DNA from: CAYMAZ01 sp964526285
GTDB lineage: Bacteria; Bacteroidota; Bacteroidia; Bacteroidales; DTU049
Assembly (NCBI GenBank): GCA_964526285.1
Contig: CAZGIW010000003.1
Location: forward strand, 34,436 to 98,435
Reading direction: 5' to 3'
DNA length: 64,000 nt
The position numbers and the translations under genes were made by a program. Under the pieces are notes generated by a model. That model was not told the DNA's origin. It ran no database searches and worked only from the letters and a program-made list of their open reading frames with translations. This document shows, piece by piece, positions 1 through 7,684 of the stretch (the first letter of the stretch is position 1; every line of letters begins with the position of its first letter).

Positions 1-505
1 TGATAAGATCTGAATAGAAAATATTTACCCTGCAAAAAGAGCCCATACTTGCCTGTATCACTTTGGGAGAATACACATCAACTGTCTCTTCGCTGCAAAT
101 GATTTGTGAAACACCAAACCAGTCACAAAGCCTTATGATGGTCCCCAAATTGCCGGGATCACGAACAGAATCAAGCATCAAAATAACTTCGTTAAATTGT
201 GGAACTCGGGGTGTCATTTCTTTGGGAATGTTAAGTAAAGCAAGTCCAAACGAAGGTGTTGTGAGCAAGGAAATACGCTCCAACTCTGAATCGGATATTT
301 CGGTTACATCAATGCCAGTTAATAAGTCAGCAGAAATTTCTTTCAAAGCCGAAGAGGTGAGAAACAGATCCACAATCTCAAATTTAGCTGAATCCAGAAC
401 TTCAAGAATGATTTTTTTGCCCTCAGCAATGAACAAACCATGCTGTTTTCTGAATTTTTTGTTGTCAAGACTTCCAATAAGACTGATTTTGCTTTTTGAT
501 AACAT
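1..505 (-). CDS. TrmH/SpoU-family RNA 2'-O-methyltransferase (3' end cut by window)
   Basis: SAM-dependent methylation of a ribose 2'-OH in rRNA or tRNA is the known role of this family. About 167 residues are visible; the C-terminus lies beyond base 1, so this is a partial gene. The start is the ATG at 505-503. Residues 1-90 look like the substrate-binding N-terminal domain (MLSKSKISLIGSLDNKKFRK). Family motif 1 is at about residues 112-125 (DSVRDPGNLGTIIR), with the conserved N, G and R of NxGxxxR, and motif 2 begins at about 146 (SPKVIQASMGSFCRV). These residues belong to the knotted SPOUT fold. The gene is divergent from rplU. The exact target RNA position cannot be decided from this part. 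Confidence 0.9.
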   Translation of the reverse strand, partial: MLSKSKISLIGSLDNKKFRKQHGLFIAEGKKIILEVLDSAKFEIVDLFLTSSALKEISADLLTGIDVTEISDSELERISLLTTPSFGLALLNIPKEMTPRVPQFNEVILMLDSVRDPGNLGTIIRLCDWFGVSQIICSEETVDVYSPKVIQASMGSFCRVNIFYSDLI

Positions 506-625
506 AGTATCGAAAATTTATGCAAACATACAGTTTTTATGTTACTGTTCAGTGGTTTTTTATAAGCCACTCCCATCGGGATTCCTATGGAAGAATACAC
601 AGATTTCCACGAATAATCCCGTTAA

Positions 626-752
626 TTCTGCAAAAGCCATCACATTGTTTCAAATTCAGAAAAATGAAAGCAAGCTTTCTTTTCCGGAATTTGAAACATT
701 ATAAAACAAATCTGAATATTCAGATTTGTTTTCATCCATGACTTTTGCAGAA
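626..752. repeat. Structured foldback repeat, copy 1 (three-stem architecture)
   Basis: The outer arms TTCTGCAAAAGCCAT (626-640) and ATGACTTTTGCAGAA (738-752) are complementary except at one position. Inside are two further hairpins. The first pairs TGTTTCAAATTC (646-657) with GAATTTGAAACA (687-698) and continues into GAAAGC/GCTTTC. The second is a perfect palindrome at 705-730 (arms AACAAATCTGAA and TTCAGATTTGTT). A second copy is at 24694-24823, where base changes occur in pairs that keep the stems. It could be a MITE-like element, a protein-binding cruciform or a structured RNA; the sequence alone does not decide. Confidence 0.75.
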
Positions 753-873
753 AAAAGCTCTAGTACAACATATTCGTGTTTATTAATGATTCTAAGATAT
801 AGCCAAATATTATTTCATTTTTTAATGAGAAATTTTTTCAGGAAGATAATTTTTAAAATATTTTTACAATTTC

Positions 874-905
874 TTGCTAAAAAACAAAAAATGTTTATAT
901 CTTTG
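874..905 (+). promoter_or_regulatory. Predicted rplU-rpmA promoter (Bacteroidota type)
   Basis: TATCTTTG at 898-905 matches the Bacteroidota -7 consensus TAnnTTTG exactly. A TTG at 874-876 lies 21 bp upstream, in the range expected for the -33 element. The -7 box is 37 bp before the rplU start codon, which suits a short 5' UTR. Confidence 0.6.
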
Positions 906-942
906 CACCCCGATTTTAAAAACAGACGAAAAAAGAAGAACC

Positions 943-1362
943 ATGTACGCTATAGTAAACATTTCAGGTCAGCAATTCAGGGTTGAGAACAACCGTAAAT
1001 TATATGTTCACAGACAGGATGCAAATCCAGGAGACTCCATTGAGTTTAATGAGGTATTACTTATGGAAGAAGACGGAAAGGTGTTGATTGGTAAACCCTA
1101 TATTGATGGAGCAAGTGTAGTTGCGAAGGTTGTTGAGCATTTGAAGGGAGATAAAGTCTTGGTTTTCAAAAAGAAACGTCGTAAAGGATATCAAAAACTC
1201 AATGGTCATCGCCAGTTTTTAACCCGCATAGAAGTTGAGGGTATTTTTTCCACAGCAGCTCCATCAAAGAAAAAGGCAACACCCAAGAAGAAAGTTGCTA
1301 AAAAAATGGATGAAGATGGAAATGATGCACAAACAGATGTGCAAACAGACGTAAAAGAATAA
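943..1362 (+). CDS. rplU: 50S ribosomal protein L21 with C-terminal extension
   Basis: L21 is a structural protein of the large ribosomal subunit that binds 23S rRNA. The start MYAIVNISGQQFRV at 943 is chosen because it matches the family N-terminus; an upstream in-frame ATG at 874 falls inside the predicted promoter. The family core runs to about residue 103, including the lysine-rich KKKRRKGYQKLNGHRQ segment near residues 75-90. Residues about 104-139 form an extra tail, first basic (KKKATPKKKVAKK) and then acidic (DEDGNDAQTDVQTDVKE), longer than the usual length of roughly 100. The gene is followed 25 bp later by rpmA, the conserved rplU-rpmA pair. The tail is probably disordered. Confidence 0.96.
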   Translation: MYAIVNISGQQFRVENNRKLYVHRQDANPGDSIEFNEVLLMEEDGKVLIGKPYIDGASVVAKVVEHLKGDKVLVFKKKRRKGYQKLNGHRQFLTRIEVEGIFSTAAPSKKKATPKKKVAKKMDEDGNDAQTDVQTDVKE

Positions 1363-1387
1363 ATATTAACATTTAAATAATACAACC

Positions 1388-1645
1388 ATGGCTCATAAGA
1401 AAGGTGTCGGTAGTTCCAATAACGGAAGAGAGTCACAAAGCAAACGGCTCGGAGTAAAAATTTACGGTGGACAATACGCAAAGGCAGGAAATATTTTAAT
1501 CAGACAAAGAGGGACGGTTCATTACCCCGGATTGAATGTTGGGATGGGCAAGGATCACACATTGTTTGCATTGATTAACGGAAAAGTGGAATTTAAAAAA
1601 ACCAGAGAAAACAGGTCGTTTGTACATATCATTCCTGCTGAATAA
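1388..1645 (+). CDS. rpmA: 50S ribosomal protein L27
   Basis: L27 is a large-subunit protein whose N-terminal tail reaches the peptidyl-transferase centre. The 85 residues start MAHKKGVGSSNNGRESQSKR and contain the conserved GNILIRQRGT and HPG-like YPGLNVGMGKDHTLFA stretches, so it is full length. The N-terminus begins directly with MAHKKG, so there is no cleavable extension of the Firmicute kind. It lies 25 bp after rplU, is very likely cotranscribed with it, and ends 25 bp before a strong terminator hairpin. Confidence 0.98.
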   Translation: MAHKKGVGSSNNGRESQSKRLGVKIYGGQYAKAGNILIRQRGTVHYPGLNVGMGKDHTLFALINGKVEFKKTRENRSFVHIIPAE

Positions 1646-1670
1646 GCATAGAGTATTTTAAATAATTATC

Positions 1671-1703
1671 AGCCTTTGCTAGTAATAGCAAAGGCTTTTT
1701 TTT
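1671..1703 (+). terminator. Rho-independent terminator of rplU-rpmA
   Basis: Perfect 10-bp stem AGCCTTTGCT (1671-1680) / AGCAAAGGCT (1687-1696) with a 6-nt loop, followed by a run of eight T (1696-1703). Confidence 0.9.
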
Positions 1704-1800
1704 AACTATCACATAATTTTTTTTCAAAAAATGTGTTTATAAGAAAATCTTTGCTAATTTAGCACCCTCAAAAAAGCATTGAAACAAAGCGAAAAAGAAA

Positions 1801-1888
1801 GGAGAGATGGCCGAGTGGTCGAAGGCGCACGCTTGGAAAGCGTGTATCCGTCGAAAGCGGATCAAGGGTTCGAATCCCTTTCTCTCCG
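1801..1888 (+). tRNA. tRNA-Ser (GGA anticodon)
   Basis: The acceptor arms GGAGAGA (1801-1807) and TCTCTCC (1881-1887) pair fully, with discriminator G at 1888. The anticodon stem CACGC/GCGTG encloses the loop TTGGAAA, giving anticodon GGA, which reads UCC and UCU. A long variable arm (TATCCG...CGGATC region) is typical of class II tRNAs such as Ser. The T arm is AGGG TTCGAAT CCCT. CCA is not encoded. It stands alone between the rpmA terminator and the exbB-like operon. Confidence 0.97.
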
Positions 1889-1957
1889 CTCGGTAAAAAA
1901 CAGAAACCAAAAAAAAAACGAATATATTAACCAATTAAAAAACTAATAGAAACAATC

Positions 1958-2773
1958 ATGAAAAAATTAATTTCATTATTCGCATTAGCATGCATGCTTA
2001 CATTTGTTGTTACTACATCTGCATTTGCTCAGGCAGAAGAGGTAGAAACAGAAGAAGCAACAACAGAAGTTGTTGAAGAAGCAACAGAAGCACCGACAGA
2101 GATTCCTGCTGAAGAAGCAACAGAAGAAACAAAAACATTTCATCAGGTACTGAAAGAAAAATTTATTGAAGGTGGAGCAGGATGGATGACACCAATTCTT
2201 ATCTGTCTTATTCTTGGTCTGGCATTGGTTATTGAAAGAATTCTTTATCTAAACCTTGCTACAACCAATACAAAAAAGTTGTTGGTTCAACTTGAAGACA
2301 CTCTTGCAGCTGAAGGTGTTGAAGGAGCAAAGGAGCTTTGCCGCAAAACAAGAGGACCTGTTGCAAGTATTTTCTATCAGGGACTTGATAGAATGCAGGA
2401 AAATATTGACATAATTGAAAAATCAATCGTATCATATGGTGGTGTGCAGATGTCAAGACTGGAAAGTAACCTCACATGGATTTCTTTGTTTATTGCAATT
2501 GCACCAATGCTTGGATTTACCGGTACAGTAATCGGGATGATTCAGGCATTTGACTCAATTGAAAAGGCAGGTGATATCTCACCAACCGTTGTTGCAGGTG
2601 GTATGAAAGTAGCTCTTTTGACAACAGTGTTTGGTTTGATAACTGCGATTCTTTTACAACTTCTCTATAACTATCTGGTTGCAAAAATTGAATCTCTTGT
2701 AAACGCAATGGAAGATTCAAGTATCAGTTTTATGGATATAGTTGTAAAATACAAACACGATAAAAATATTTAA
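1958..2773 (+). CDS. MotA/TolQ/ExbB proton channel family protein
   Basis: The product is an inner-membrane proton-channel subunit that would use the proton motive force to drive a TonB- or Tol-type machine together with ExbD partners. The 271 residues start with a signal-like segment (about 1-25, ending SAFAQA), then a Glu/Thr-rich stretch (26-58). Transmembrane helix 1 is near 76-95, and the family core has two more helices at about 171-193 and 215-238, with conserved AIAPMLGFTGTVIGMI and GGMKVALLTTVFGL. The acidic N-terminal region facing the periplasm is typical of Bacteroidota ExbB forms. It is the first of four closely spaced genes (ExbB, small membrane protein, ExbD, ExbD). The energised partner (TonB- or gliding-type) is not in the window. 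Confidence 0.92.
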   Translation: MKKLISLFALACMLTFVVTTSAFAQAEEVETEEATTEVVEEATEAPTEIPAEEATEETKTFHQVLKEKFIEGGAGWMTPILICLILGLALVIERILYLNLATTNTKKLLVQLEDTLAAEGVEGAKELCRKTRGPVASIFYQGLDRMQENIDIIEKSIVSYGGVQMSRLESNLTWISLFIAIAPMLGFTGTVIGMIQAFDSIEKAGDISPTVVAGGMKVALLTTVFGLITAILLQLLYNYLVAKIESLVNAMEDSSISFMDIVVKYKHDKNI

Positions 2774-2775
2774 TT

Positions 2776-3111
2776 ATGAATACAGTTATTAATATTGGAA
2801 TAATTGTTACCTACATTTTTGTAGCTCTGGCTATTGCGTCCATATTATTTTTTGCCATCAAAGCACTGGTGTCAGATTTTAAAAGCGCAGGCATCTCTCT
2901 TGTAGGTATCGCAGCTTTGGCCGTTTTGTTTCTTGTTTCGTTTGCTGTTTCAAAATCCAATGATATTGACATTCAGTTTTTTGAAAAAAATGAAGCAAAT
3001 TATTCAATGAGTAAACTTATCGGCACAGGACCTATTATGCTCTATTTTATGGTTGCAGTAGTTCTCATTGTGATCATTTACGTACAGGTATCAAAACTTT
3101 TTAAAAAATAA
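2776..3111 (+). CDS. Small three-helix membrane protein in the exbB-exbD operon
   Basis: I do not recognise a named family. The 111 residues carry three hydrophobic segments, at about 7-28 (IIVTYIFVALAIASILFFAI), 38-57 (GISLVGIAALAVLFLVSFAV) and 84-105 (PIMLYFMVAVVLIVIIYVQV). The middle loop (SKSNDIDIQFFEKNEANYSMSK) is polar. The start codon is 2 bp after the ExbB stop and the gene ends 6 bp before the first ExbD gene, so translational coupling is likely. From context it is inferred to be an accessory subunit of this proton-channel complex. Confidence 0.8.
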   Translation: MNTVINIGIIVTYIFVALAIASILFFAIKALVSDFKSAGISLVGIAALAVLFLVSFAVSKSNDIDIQFFEKNEANYSMSKLIGTGPIMLYFMVAVVLIVIIYVQVSKLFKK

Positions 3112-3117
3112 TCTATC

Positions 3118-3699
3118 ATGGCTAAGAAAACACCCGAATTAAATACAGCATCAATGGCAGATATTTCATTTCTGTTGTTAACATTCTTTTTGTTAACATC
3201 ATCCATTGATACTGATATGGGTATTAACCGTCTTTTGCCACCACCTCCGGAACCAGATATGCAGGTTGATGATATTAAGGTAAAGAAACGTAATATGTTT
3301 GTTGTTCTTATCAACACATATGATCAGCTTCTTGTTAGAGGAAAGCCCGGAGATATTCGCACATTGAGAAAAGAAGCCAAGGAGTTTATTTCAAACCCTT
3401 ACAATGACCCTAATTTGCCAGAGAAAAAACCCACTGACATTAATCACCTTGGGGTGTATGATGTGTCTTTGGGAATTATTTCTCTTCAGAATGACAGGGG
3501 GACATCCTACTCAATGTACATTAAGGTCCAGAACGAACTTACTGCAGCCTTTAATGAGCTGCGCGACGAATTGTCTATGGATCGTTTTGGTGTCAAATAT
3601 GACGACCTGAGAAATCCTGAATATAAGGAGGCAATCAGAAAGGCAATACCTATGAAATTATCCGAAGCAGAACCTAAAGATGTGGGAGGAAAGAAATAA
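3118..3699 (+). CDS. ExbD/TolR-family biopolymer transport protein
   Basis: ExbD subunits sit with ExbB in the inner membrane and carry the proton-responsive aspartate. Here a short cytoplasmic N-terminus (KKTPELNTASMAD) leads into a single helix (ISFLLLTFFLLTSS), with the expected Asp at residue 15. The rest is a periplasmic domain of about 155 residues, larger than in E. coli ExbD (about 141 residues in total). A proline-rich joint (LLPPPPEPDMQ) follows the helix. The stop codon overlaps the start of the next ExbD gene by one base (TAATG), so the two paralogues are probably coupled and may form a heterodimer. Confidence 0.9.
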   Translation: MAKKTPELNTASMADISFLLLTFFLLTSSIDTDMGINRLLPPPPEPDMQVDDIKVKKRNMFVVLINTYDQLLVRGKPGDIRTLRKEAKEFISNPYNDPNLPEKKPTDINHLGVYDVSLGIISLQNDRGTSYSMYIKVQNELTAAFNELRDELSMDRFGVKYDDLRNPEYKEAIRKAIPMKLSEAEPKDVGGKK

Positions 3700-4172
3700 T
3701 GGCACGTTTCAGAAAAGGCGACAAACCAAAAGTTCCCGGAATTAATACCGGCTCCATGTCTGATATTATCTTCATGTTTCTGTTTTTCTTTATGGTTATT
3801 ACCACCATTCGTGAGGCAACACTATTTGTTAGAGTGAAAGTCCCCATGGCATCTGAAGTGCAGAAACTTGAAAGAAAAGCGTTGGTGAGCTATATTTATA
3901 TCGGACAACCAACCAAAACTGAACTATATGGTGTTGAACCACGTATTCAGTTAAATGATGTCTATGCTATGCCATCTGATATCGGAGAATTTGTTTTTGT
4001 TGAAAGATCACGAAGAAGTGAAGCAGACAAACCATTTATCACTTTTTCCCTGAAAGTGGATGAAAACACCAAAATGGGAGTTGTAACAGATGTGAAACAG
4101 GAGCTCAGATATGCAATGGCATTGAAAATTAACTATTCAACCCGTAGGGGTGATGCTGTTAGTTCCAAGTAG
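3699..4172 (+). CDS. ExbD/TolR-family biopolymer transport protein (second paralogue)
   Basis: This second ExbD-type protein of 157 residues has N-terminal GINTGSMSD with the conserved Asp at residue 22, one membrane helix (IIFMFLFFFMVITTI, about 23-38) and a periplasmic domain. It is about 35 residues shorter than its upstream paralogue and diverges strongly from it after the helix. It is the last gene of the four-gene proton-channel operon; a terminator follows 18 bp after its stop codon. Two different ExbD genes after one ExbB are common in Bacteroidota operons of this kind. Confidence 0.9.
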   Translation: MARFRKGDKPKVPGINTGSMSDIIFMFLFFFMVITTIREATLFVRVKVPMASEVQKLERKALVSYIYIGQPTKTELYGVEPRIQLNDVYAMPSDIGEFVFVERSRRSEADKPFITFSLKVDENTKMGVVTDVKQELRYAMALKINYSTRRGDAVSSK

Positions 4173-4190
4173 GTTTTGATGAATAAATAA

Positions 4191-4221
4191 AAAAAAGGTT
4201 GCCTTTTAGCAACCTTTTTTT
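4191..4221 (+). terminator. Terminator after the ExbB/ExbD operon
   Basis: A 12-bp stem AAAAAAGGTTGC (4191-4202) / GCAACCTTTTTT (4209-4220) with a 6-nt loop. The A-run and T-run flank a GGTTGC core, so it could work on both strands. Confidence 0.88.
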
Positions 4222-4274
4222 ATTCAGATAAAAAAAAACGTTGTAATTTAGAGCCGATTTAAAAACATACATTA

Positions 4275-5117
4275 ATGAAAGAAATAATTGTAGGAATTGA
4301 TTTTTCCAAAGGAGCTATGAATGCTCTGAATTATGCCACTCTTATGGCAAACTATCTTGAGGCAAACATTACGATGGTTTGGGTTGATAAGCCCGGATCT
4401 GCAGATTCAATTTTTGATAATAGTACTGGTTCTCACCGAAAGGAAGTCCACCGAAGATTTGAAGAGATTATTAAAAAGTATTCAAAAGACCTGAAAAAGG
4501 GAGAACTGAAATACAAAATCCGTAGTGGAAAAATATATGAAGAAATTGGAAATCAGGCAAAGTATAATGATGCACAGTATATCATTTCAGGAACTCATGG
4601 TATATCAGGATTTGAAGAAATATGGATTGGAAGTAATGCCAATCGGATTGTTTCATCTTCACCATGTCCGGTTTTTACAGTACGACAAGGGTATGTTGTA
4701 AAAAAGAAAATTTCAAAAATAGTTATGCCCATTGACAGTACTATGGAAACAAGACAAAAAGCACCCTATGTAGCCGAAATTGCAAAAGCTTTCAAAGCAG
4801 AAGTGCTTGTGCTTGGCCTTGCAATTACTTCTGTTTCAACCATTAAGAAAAGAATGGAAAGCTATGCAAAACAAATGACTGAATATTTCACAAAAGAAGG
4901 GATAAAAAACAATTATACCGAAGTAAAAGCATCCAATGTAACTTCTGCAACACTAAAGTTTGCAGAAGAAAAGAATGCTGATTTAATATGCATCATGACA
5001 GAGCAGGAAACGGCAACTGCAAATATAATTTTAGGTCCATTTGCTCAGCAAATGGTTAATCACTCACCGATTCCAGTTTTAAGCGTTCATCCTAAAAATT
5101 TCTACATATTAAAATAA
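4275..5117 (+). CDS. Tandem universal stress protein (UspA family)
   Basis: This is a cytoplasmic stress or nucleotide-binding protein made of two Usp domains (about 1-140 and 150-280). The first domain keeps the family ATP-binding signature G-2x-G-9x-G-S/T (GTHGISGFEEIWIGSNANRI) at about residues 112-131. In the second the equivalent segment (MTEQETATANIILGPF) lacks the first glycines, so nucleotide binding there is probably weakened or lost. The gene stands alone between two terminators. The sequence GTAATTTAG about 25 bp upstream resembles a -7 box with one mismatch. Confidence 0.9.
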   Translation: MKEIIVGIDFSKGAMNALNYATLMANYLEANITMVWVDKPGSADSIFDNSTGSHRKEVHRRFEEIIKKYSKDLKKGELKYKIRSGKIYEEIGNQAKYNDAQYIISGTHGISGFEEIWIGSNANRIVSSSPCPVFTVRQGYVVKKKISKIVMPIDSTMETRQKAPYVAEIAKAFKAEVLVLGLAITSVSTIKKRMESYAKQMTEYFTKEGIKNNYTEVKASNVTSATLKFAEEKNADLICIMTEQETATANIILGPFAQQMVNHSPIPVLSVHPKNFYILK

Positions 5118-5142
5118 TCTTCCACGGCTTGCAAAATCGTGG

Positions 5143-5176
5143 AGTTCCGCATCAATTTGGTGCGGAACTTTTTTTT
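5143..5176 (+). terminator. Terminator after the Usp gene
   Basis: Perfect 9-bp stem AGTTCCGCA (5143-5151) / TGCGGAACT (5161-5169) with a 9-nt loop and a T-run through 5176. A weaker hairpin CCACG/CGTGG (5122-5142) precedes it. Confidence 0.9.
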
Positions 5177-5226
5177 ATCCCAAATTTGTCATTAGGAGTT
5201 TCAAAAACGAATGACTTAGTTGGGGT

Positions 5227-6873
5227 TTATCCCTTATTGCAATAACCCTCTTTCATAAACGGATATTTGAAATCAGAAGGAGGTAACAAGGTTTCTTTTA
5301 TGGTTCTTGGACTCACCCACCTGAGTAAATTCAGCAAACTCCCAGCCTTGTCGTTGGTCCCTGAAGCTCTTGAACCACCAAAAGGTTGTTGACCAACAAC
5401 TGCTCCGGTTGGCTTATCATTATAATAAAAGTTTCCGGCTGCATATTTCAAGATTCTGCATGCCTTCTGAAGTTCATTTCTGTTGCGCGAAAAAACAGAA
5501 CCTGTGAGTCCATATGGAGAGGTATTGTCCACAAGCTCAAGTGTTTCATCAAATTTCTCATCTTCATAAACATAAATGGTCATCACTGGACCGAATATCT
5601 CTTCTTCCATTGTGATAAAATGAGGGTCAGTTGTGTGAATAATTGTTGGTTCAATAAAATATCCCTTTGAAGAATCTGTGTTTCCTCCAAAAATGACTTC
5701 TGCCTTTTCACTTTTTTGAGCCTTCTCAATGTAACCGAGAATAGACTGAAACGCTTTTTCATTGATGACTGCACCCATGAAATTTTCAAAATTGCACACA
5801 TCACCAACTTTTATCTCTGTCCACATTTGTCCAATTATTTCTTTGAGTTTAGCCCACTTTGATACGGGAATATATGCCCTTGATGCAGCGGAACACTTTT
5901 GTCCCTGATATTCAAAAGCACCACGCACAATAGCCGTAGCAACCTCATATACATCAGCAGAGTTATGTGCAATAATGAAATCCTTACCTCCTGTTTCACC
6001 AACAATACGTGGATAGGATTTGTAATTATCAATGTTCAGTGCCACGGTTTTGTATATACTGTTGAATGTATTTGTGGAACCTGTGAAGTGAATGCCTGCT
6101 AGCATTCTGTGAGATAGCACCAATGGAGCAATAACAGAACTCTGCCCTGGAATAAAATTTATGACTCCGGGAGGAAGTCCTGCTTCTATAAAAACTTTCA
6201 TTAGAAAATAGTTTGAAAGCACAGCATTGGCAGATGGCTTCCACACAACAGTATTTCCCATTAAAACAGGGGCCAGGGTTAAGTTAGATCCAATAGATGT
6301 GAAATTGAATGGAGTTACTGCAAAAACAAAACCTTCCAGGGGTCTGTACTCTAAACGATTAATTATGCCAGGAGGAGAAACTGGCTGCTCATTGTAGATT
6401 TTTGAAGCAAATTCAGCATTGAACCGGATAAAATCAACAGATTCATCCACTGCATCAATCTCCGCCTGATGAGCAGTTTTGCTTTGCCCCAACATTGTGG
6501 CTGCATTAATTACGTGCTTGTATTTTTGAGAGATTAGTTCTGCGATTTTCAGTGTGAGAGAAACTCGTTCCACCCATGAGAATGATTCCCATGATTTGTG
6601 TGCCTCAAGCGCTGCATCAATGGCCATTTTAACTTCATTTTCTCCAGCTCTGTGAAATCGGGCAATAACGTGGTTGTGATTGTGTGGTATTCTGATTTCT
6701 TCCACATCTCCTGTATAAATTTCTTTGCCTCCGATAATAAGAGGAATCTCTGTAATAGTATTTTTCAGTTTTTCTATTTCCCCCATGAGTGCTTTTCTTT
6801 GGGGAGTACCTGCTTTATATAATTCCACCGGTTCATTGCCCGGAGCTTTGTAATGAAATATTGCGTTATTCAT
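5227..6873 (-). CDS. pruA: L-glutamate gamma-semialdehyde (P5C) dehydrogenase
   Basis: It oxidises glutamate semialdehyde (from 1-pyrroline-5-carboxylate) to glutamate with NAD+, the second step of proline catabolism. The 548-residue length and the N-terminal extension (MNNAIFHYKAPGNEPVELYK) fit the single-function ALDH4A1-like form rather than bifunctional PutA. The aldehyde dehydrogenase active site is clear: the general-base segment GETGGKDF near residue 290 and the catalytic cysteine at about 327 in GQKCSAAS. The C-terminal PFGGSRASGTNDKAG segment is family-typical. It is monocistronic; proline dehydrogenase is not in the window. A well-formed promoter lies about 30 bp upstream of the start. 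Confidence 0.94.
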   Translation of the reverse strand: MNNAIFHYKAPGNEPVELYKAGTPQRKALMGEIEKLKNTITEIPLIIGGKEIYTGDVEEIRIPHNHNHVIARFHRAGENEVKMAIDAALEAHKSWESFSWVERVSLTLKIAELISQKYKHVINAATMLGQSKTAHQAEIDAVDESVDFIRFNAEFASKIYNEQPVSPPGIINRLEYRPLEGFVFAVTPFNFTSIGSNLTLAPVLMGNTVVWKPSANAVLSNYFLMKVFIEAGLPPGVINFIPGQSSVIAPLVLSHRMLAGIHFTGSTNTFNSIYKTVALNIDNYKSYPRIVGETGGKDFIIAHNSADVYEVATAIVRGAFEYQGQKCSAASRAYIPVSKWAKLKEIIGQMWTEIKVGDVCNFENFMGAVINEKAFQSILGYIEKAQKSEKAEVIFGGNTDSSKGYFIEPTIIHTTDPHFITMEEEIFGPVMTIYVYEDEKFDETLELVDNTSPYGLTGSVFSRNRNELQKACRILKYAAGNFYYNDKPTGAVVGQQPFGGSRASGTNDKAGSLLNLLRWVSPRTIKETLLPPSDFKYPFMKEGYCNKG

Positions 6874-6901
6874 GGCTTGTGTTTCTGGTTATTAATTTAG
6901 A

Positions 6902-6932
6902 CAAAATTAATATAAAATTTTCATATGACAAA
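6902..6932 (-). promoter_or_regulatory. Predicted pruA promoter (-33 and -7)
   Basis: Read on the minus strand: TTTG (6932-6929), then exactly 19 bp, then TAATTTTG (6909-6902). Both elements match the Bacteroidota housekeeping promoter, and the -7 box is 28 bp before the pruA ATG. This is the best-spaced promoter in the window. Confidence 0.7.
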
Positions 6933-6976
6933 ATTATTTTTTAATTTATCTTTTAAAAAGAGAGAACTAAAAAAGA

Positions 6977-7663
6977 TTAAACTGGTTGTTGTAGAGAGAG
7001 ATTGAAAACTATTTCTGATTCATTTTTATTGACAGAATGCTTCACATTATTTTTTTCCAGTCGTGTCTTTAGAACATCAAAAAAACCAATTTCAACATCA
7101 TCTTTAACCATGGTCAATTTCCACTCATTATTAAAGTTAAATAATGCTCTTGCAGCCAGAATAATTTTTTCAGATTTTTTGTTTAAGTCTTCTTTTGAAA
7201 TTTGCCACCATTGAACATCATTTTTGCTTGATACCAGGGAGTAGCCTATTTCCTGACTATATGCTTTTGCTTTTATGTTGTTTTTTAAAGTTTGAGCTTT
7301 AATAGCCCTTAATCCAAGAGCATGAAATGAAAAGTATAACAAATAAAAAGCTGCAATTAGTGTAATCTCTGAATATAAAAACTCTTCATTTCCAACAAAT
7401 ACGCCTGCTTCTGCAATTTCTTTGTCATAATCAATATTTTTAAGGTTGTTTACGCCAAAGGGGGTATTTTTATAATTGGATATGAAATATATGTTGTGGA
7501 TGTTTCTAACAGAACAGAACCATTTATGTTGTTGTTGAGGGCGAATTACATTTCTGTTAATCATATTGTTTCTTACAATGTCTTTGTTTCTCCATTGTCT
7601 GACCATTTCAAGGGTTTCCAGATTAATACTGTGAAAACTAAACTGTCCTGTTTGTAGAATCAT
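6977..7663 (-). CDS. GNAT-family N-acetyltransferase-like protein
   Basis: A 228-residue protein resembling RimJ/RimL-type and sugar-modifying GNAT acyltransferases. The pattern LETLEMVRQWRNKDIVRN near the N-terminus, then QHKWF, and later a GLRAIKAQTLKNNIKAKAYSQEIGY stretch (about 113-137) is the usual GNAT 'N..A...YEK.GF' region in degenerate form. Residues beyond about 150 are an extra C-terminal part without recognisable motifs. It is the last gene of a minus-strand cassette (ACP, KASIII, SDR, GT2, GNAT), 21 bp after the GT2 gene. In that setting it may move an acyl group from the ACP onto an amino sugar; this is inference. Confidence 0.65.
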   Translation of the reverse strand: MILQTGQFSFHSINLETLEMVRQWRNKDIVRNNMINRNVIRPQQQHKWFCSVRNIHNIYFISNYKNTPFGVNNLKNIDYDKEIAEAGVFVGNEEFLYSEITLIAAFYLLYFSFHALGLRAIKAQTLKNNIKAKAYSQEIGYSLVSSKNDVQWWQISKEDLNKKSEKIILAARALFNFNNEWKLTMVKDDVEIGFFDVLKTRLEKNNVKHSVNKNESEIVFNLSLQQPV

Positions 7664-7684
7664 GTTTTTTATTGGTTTATGAAA

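Larger units (their letters stand above)
506..942. other. Intergenic region with repeat mosaic and rplU promoter
   Basis: This 437-bp divergent gap holds no convincing gene. It contains a hairpin-prone stretch around 553-567 (AGTGG...CCACT), a CCCATCGGGATTCC motif at about 572-585 that recurs elsewhere in the window, a CACGAATAAT / ATATTCGTGT inverted pair (about 609-618 and 770-779) enclosing a structured repeat at 626-752, and then the rplU promoter. Short reading frames on either strand here are shadows of the repeats or of the methylase gene. Confidence 0.6.

Noticed and set aside
63..704. A 213-codon frame on the plus strand
   Set aside because: It is antisense to the SpoU methylase gene, whose motifs are clear, and then runs through the foldback repeat; composition is not gene-like.
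874..942. Upstream start for rplU at 874
   Set aside because: The extra 23 codons cover the predicted promoter and leader; the L21 family starts at MYAIV (943).
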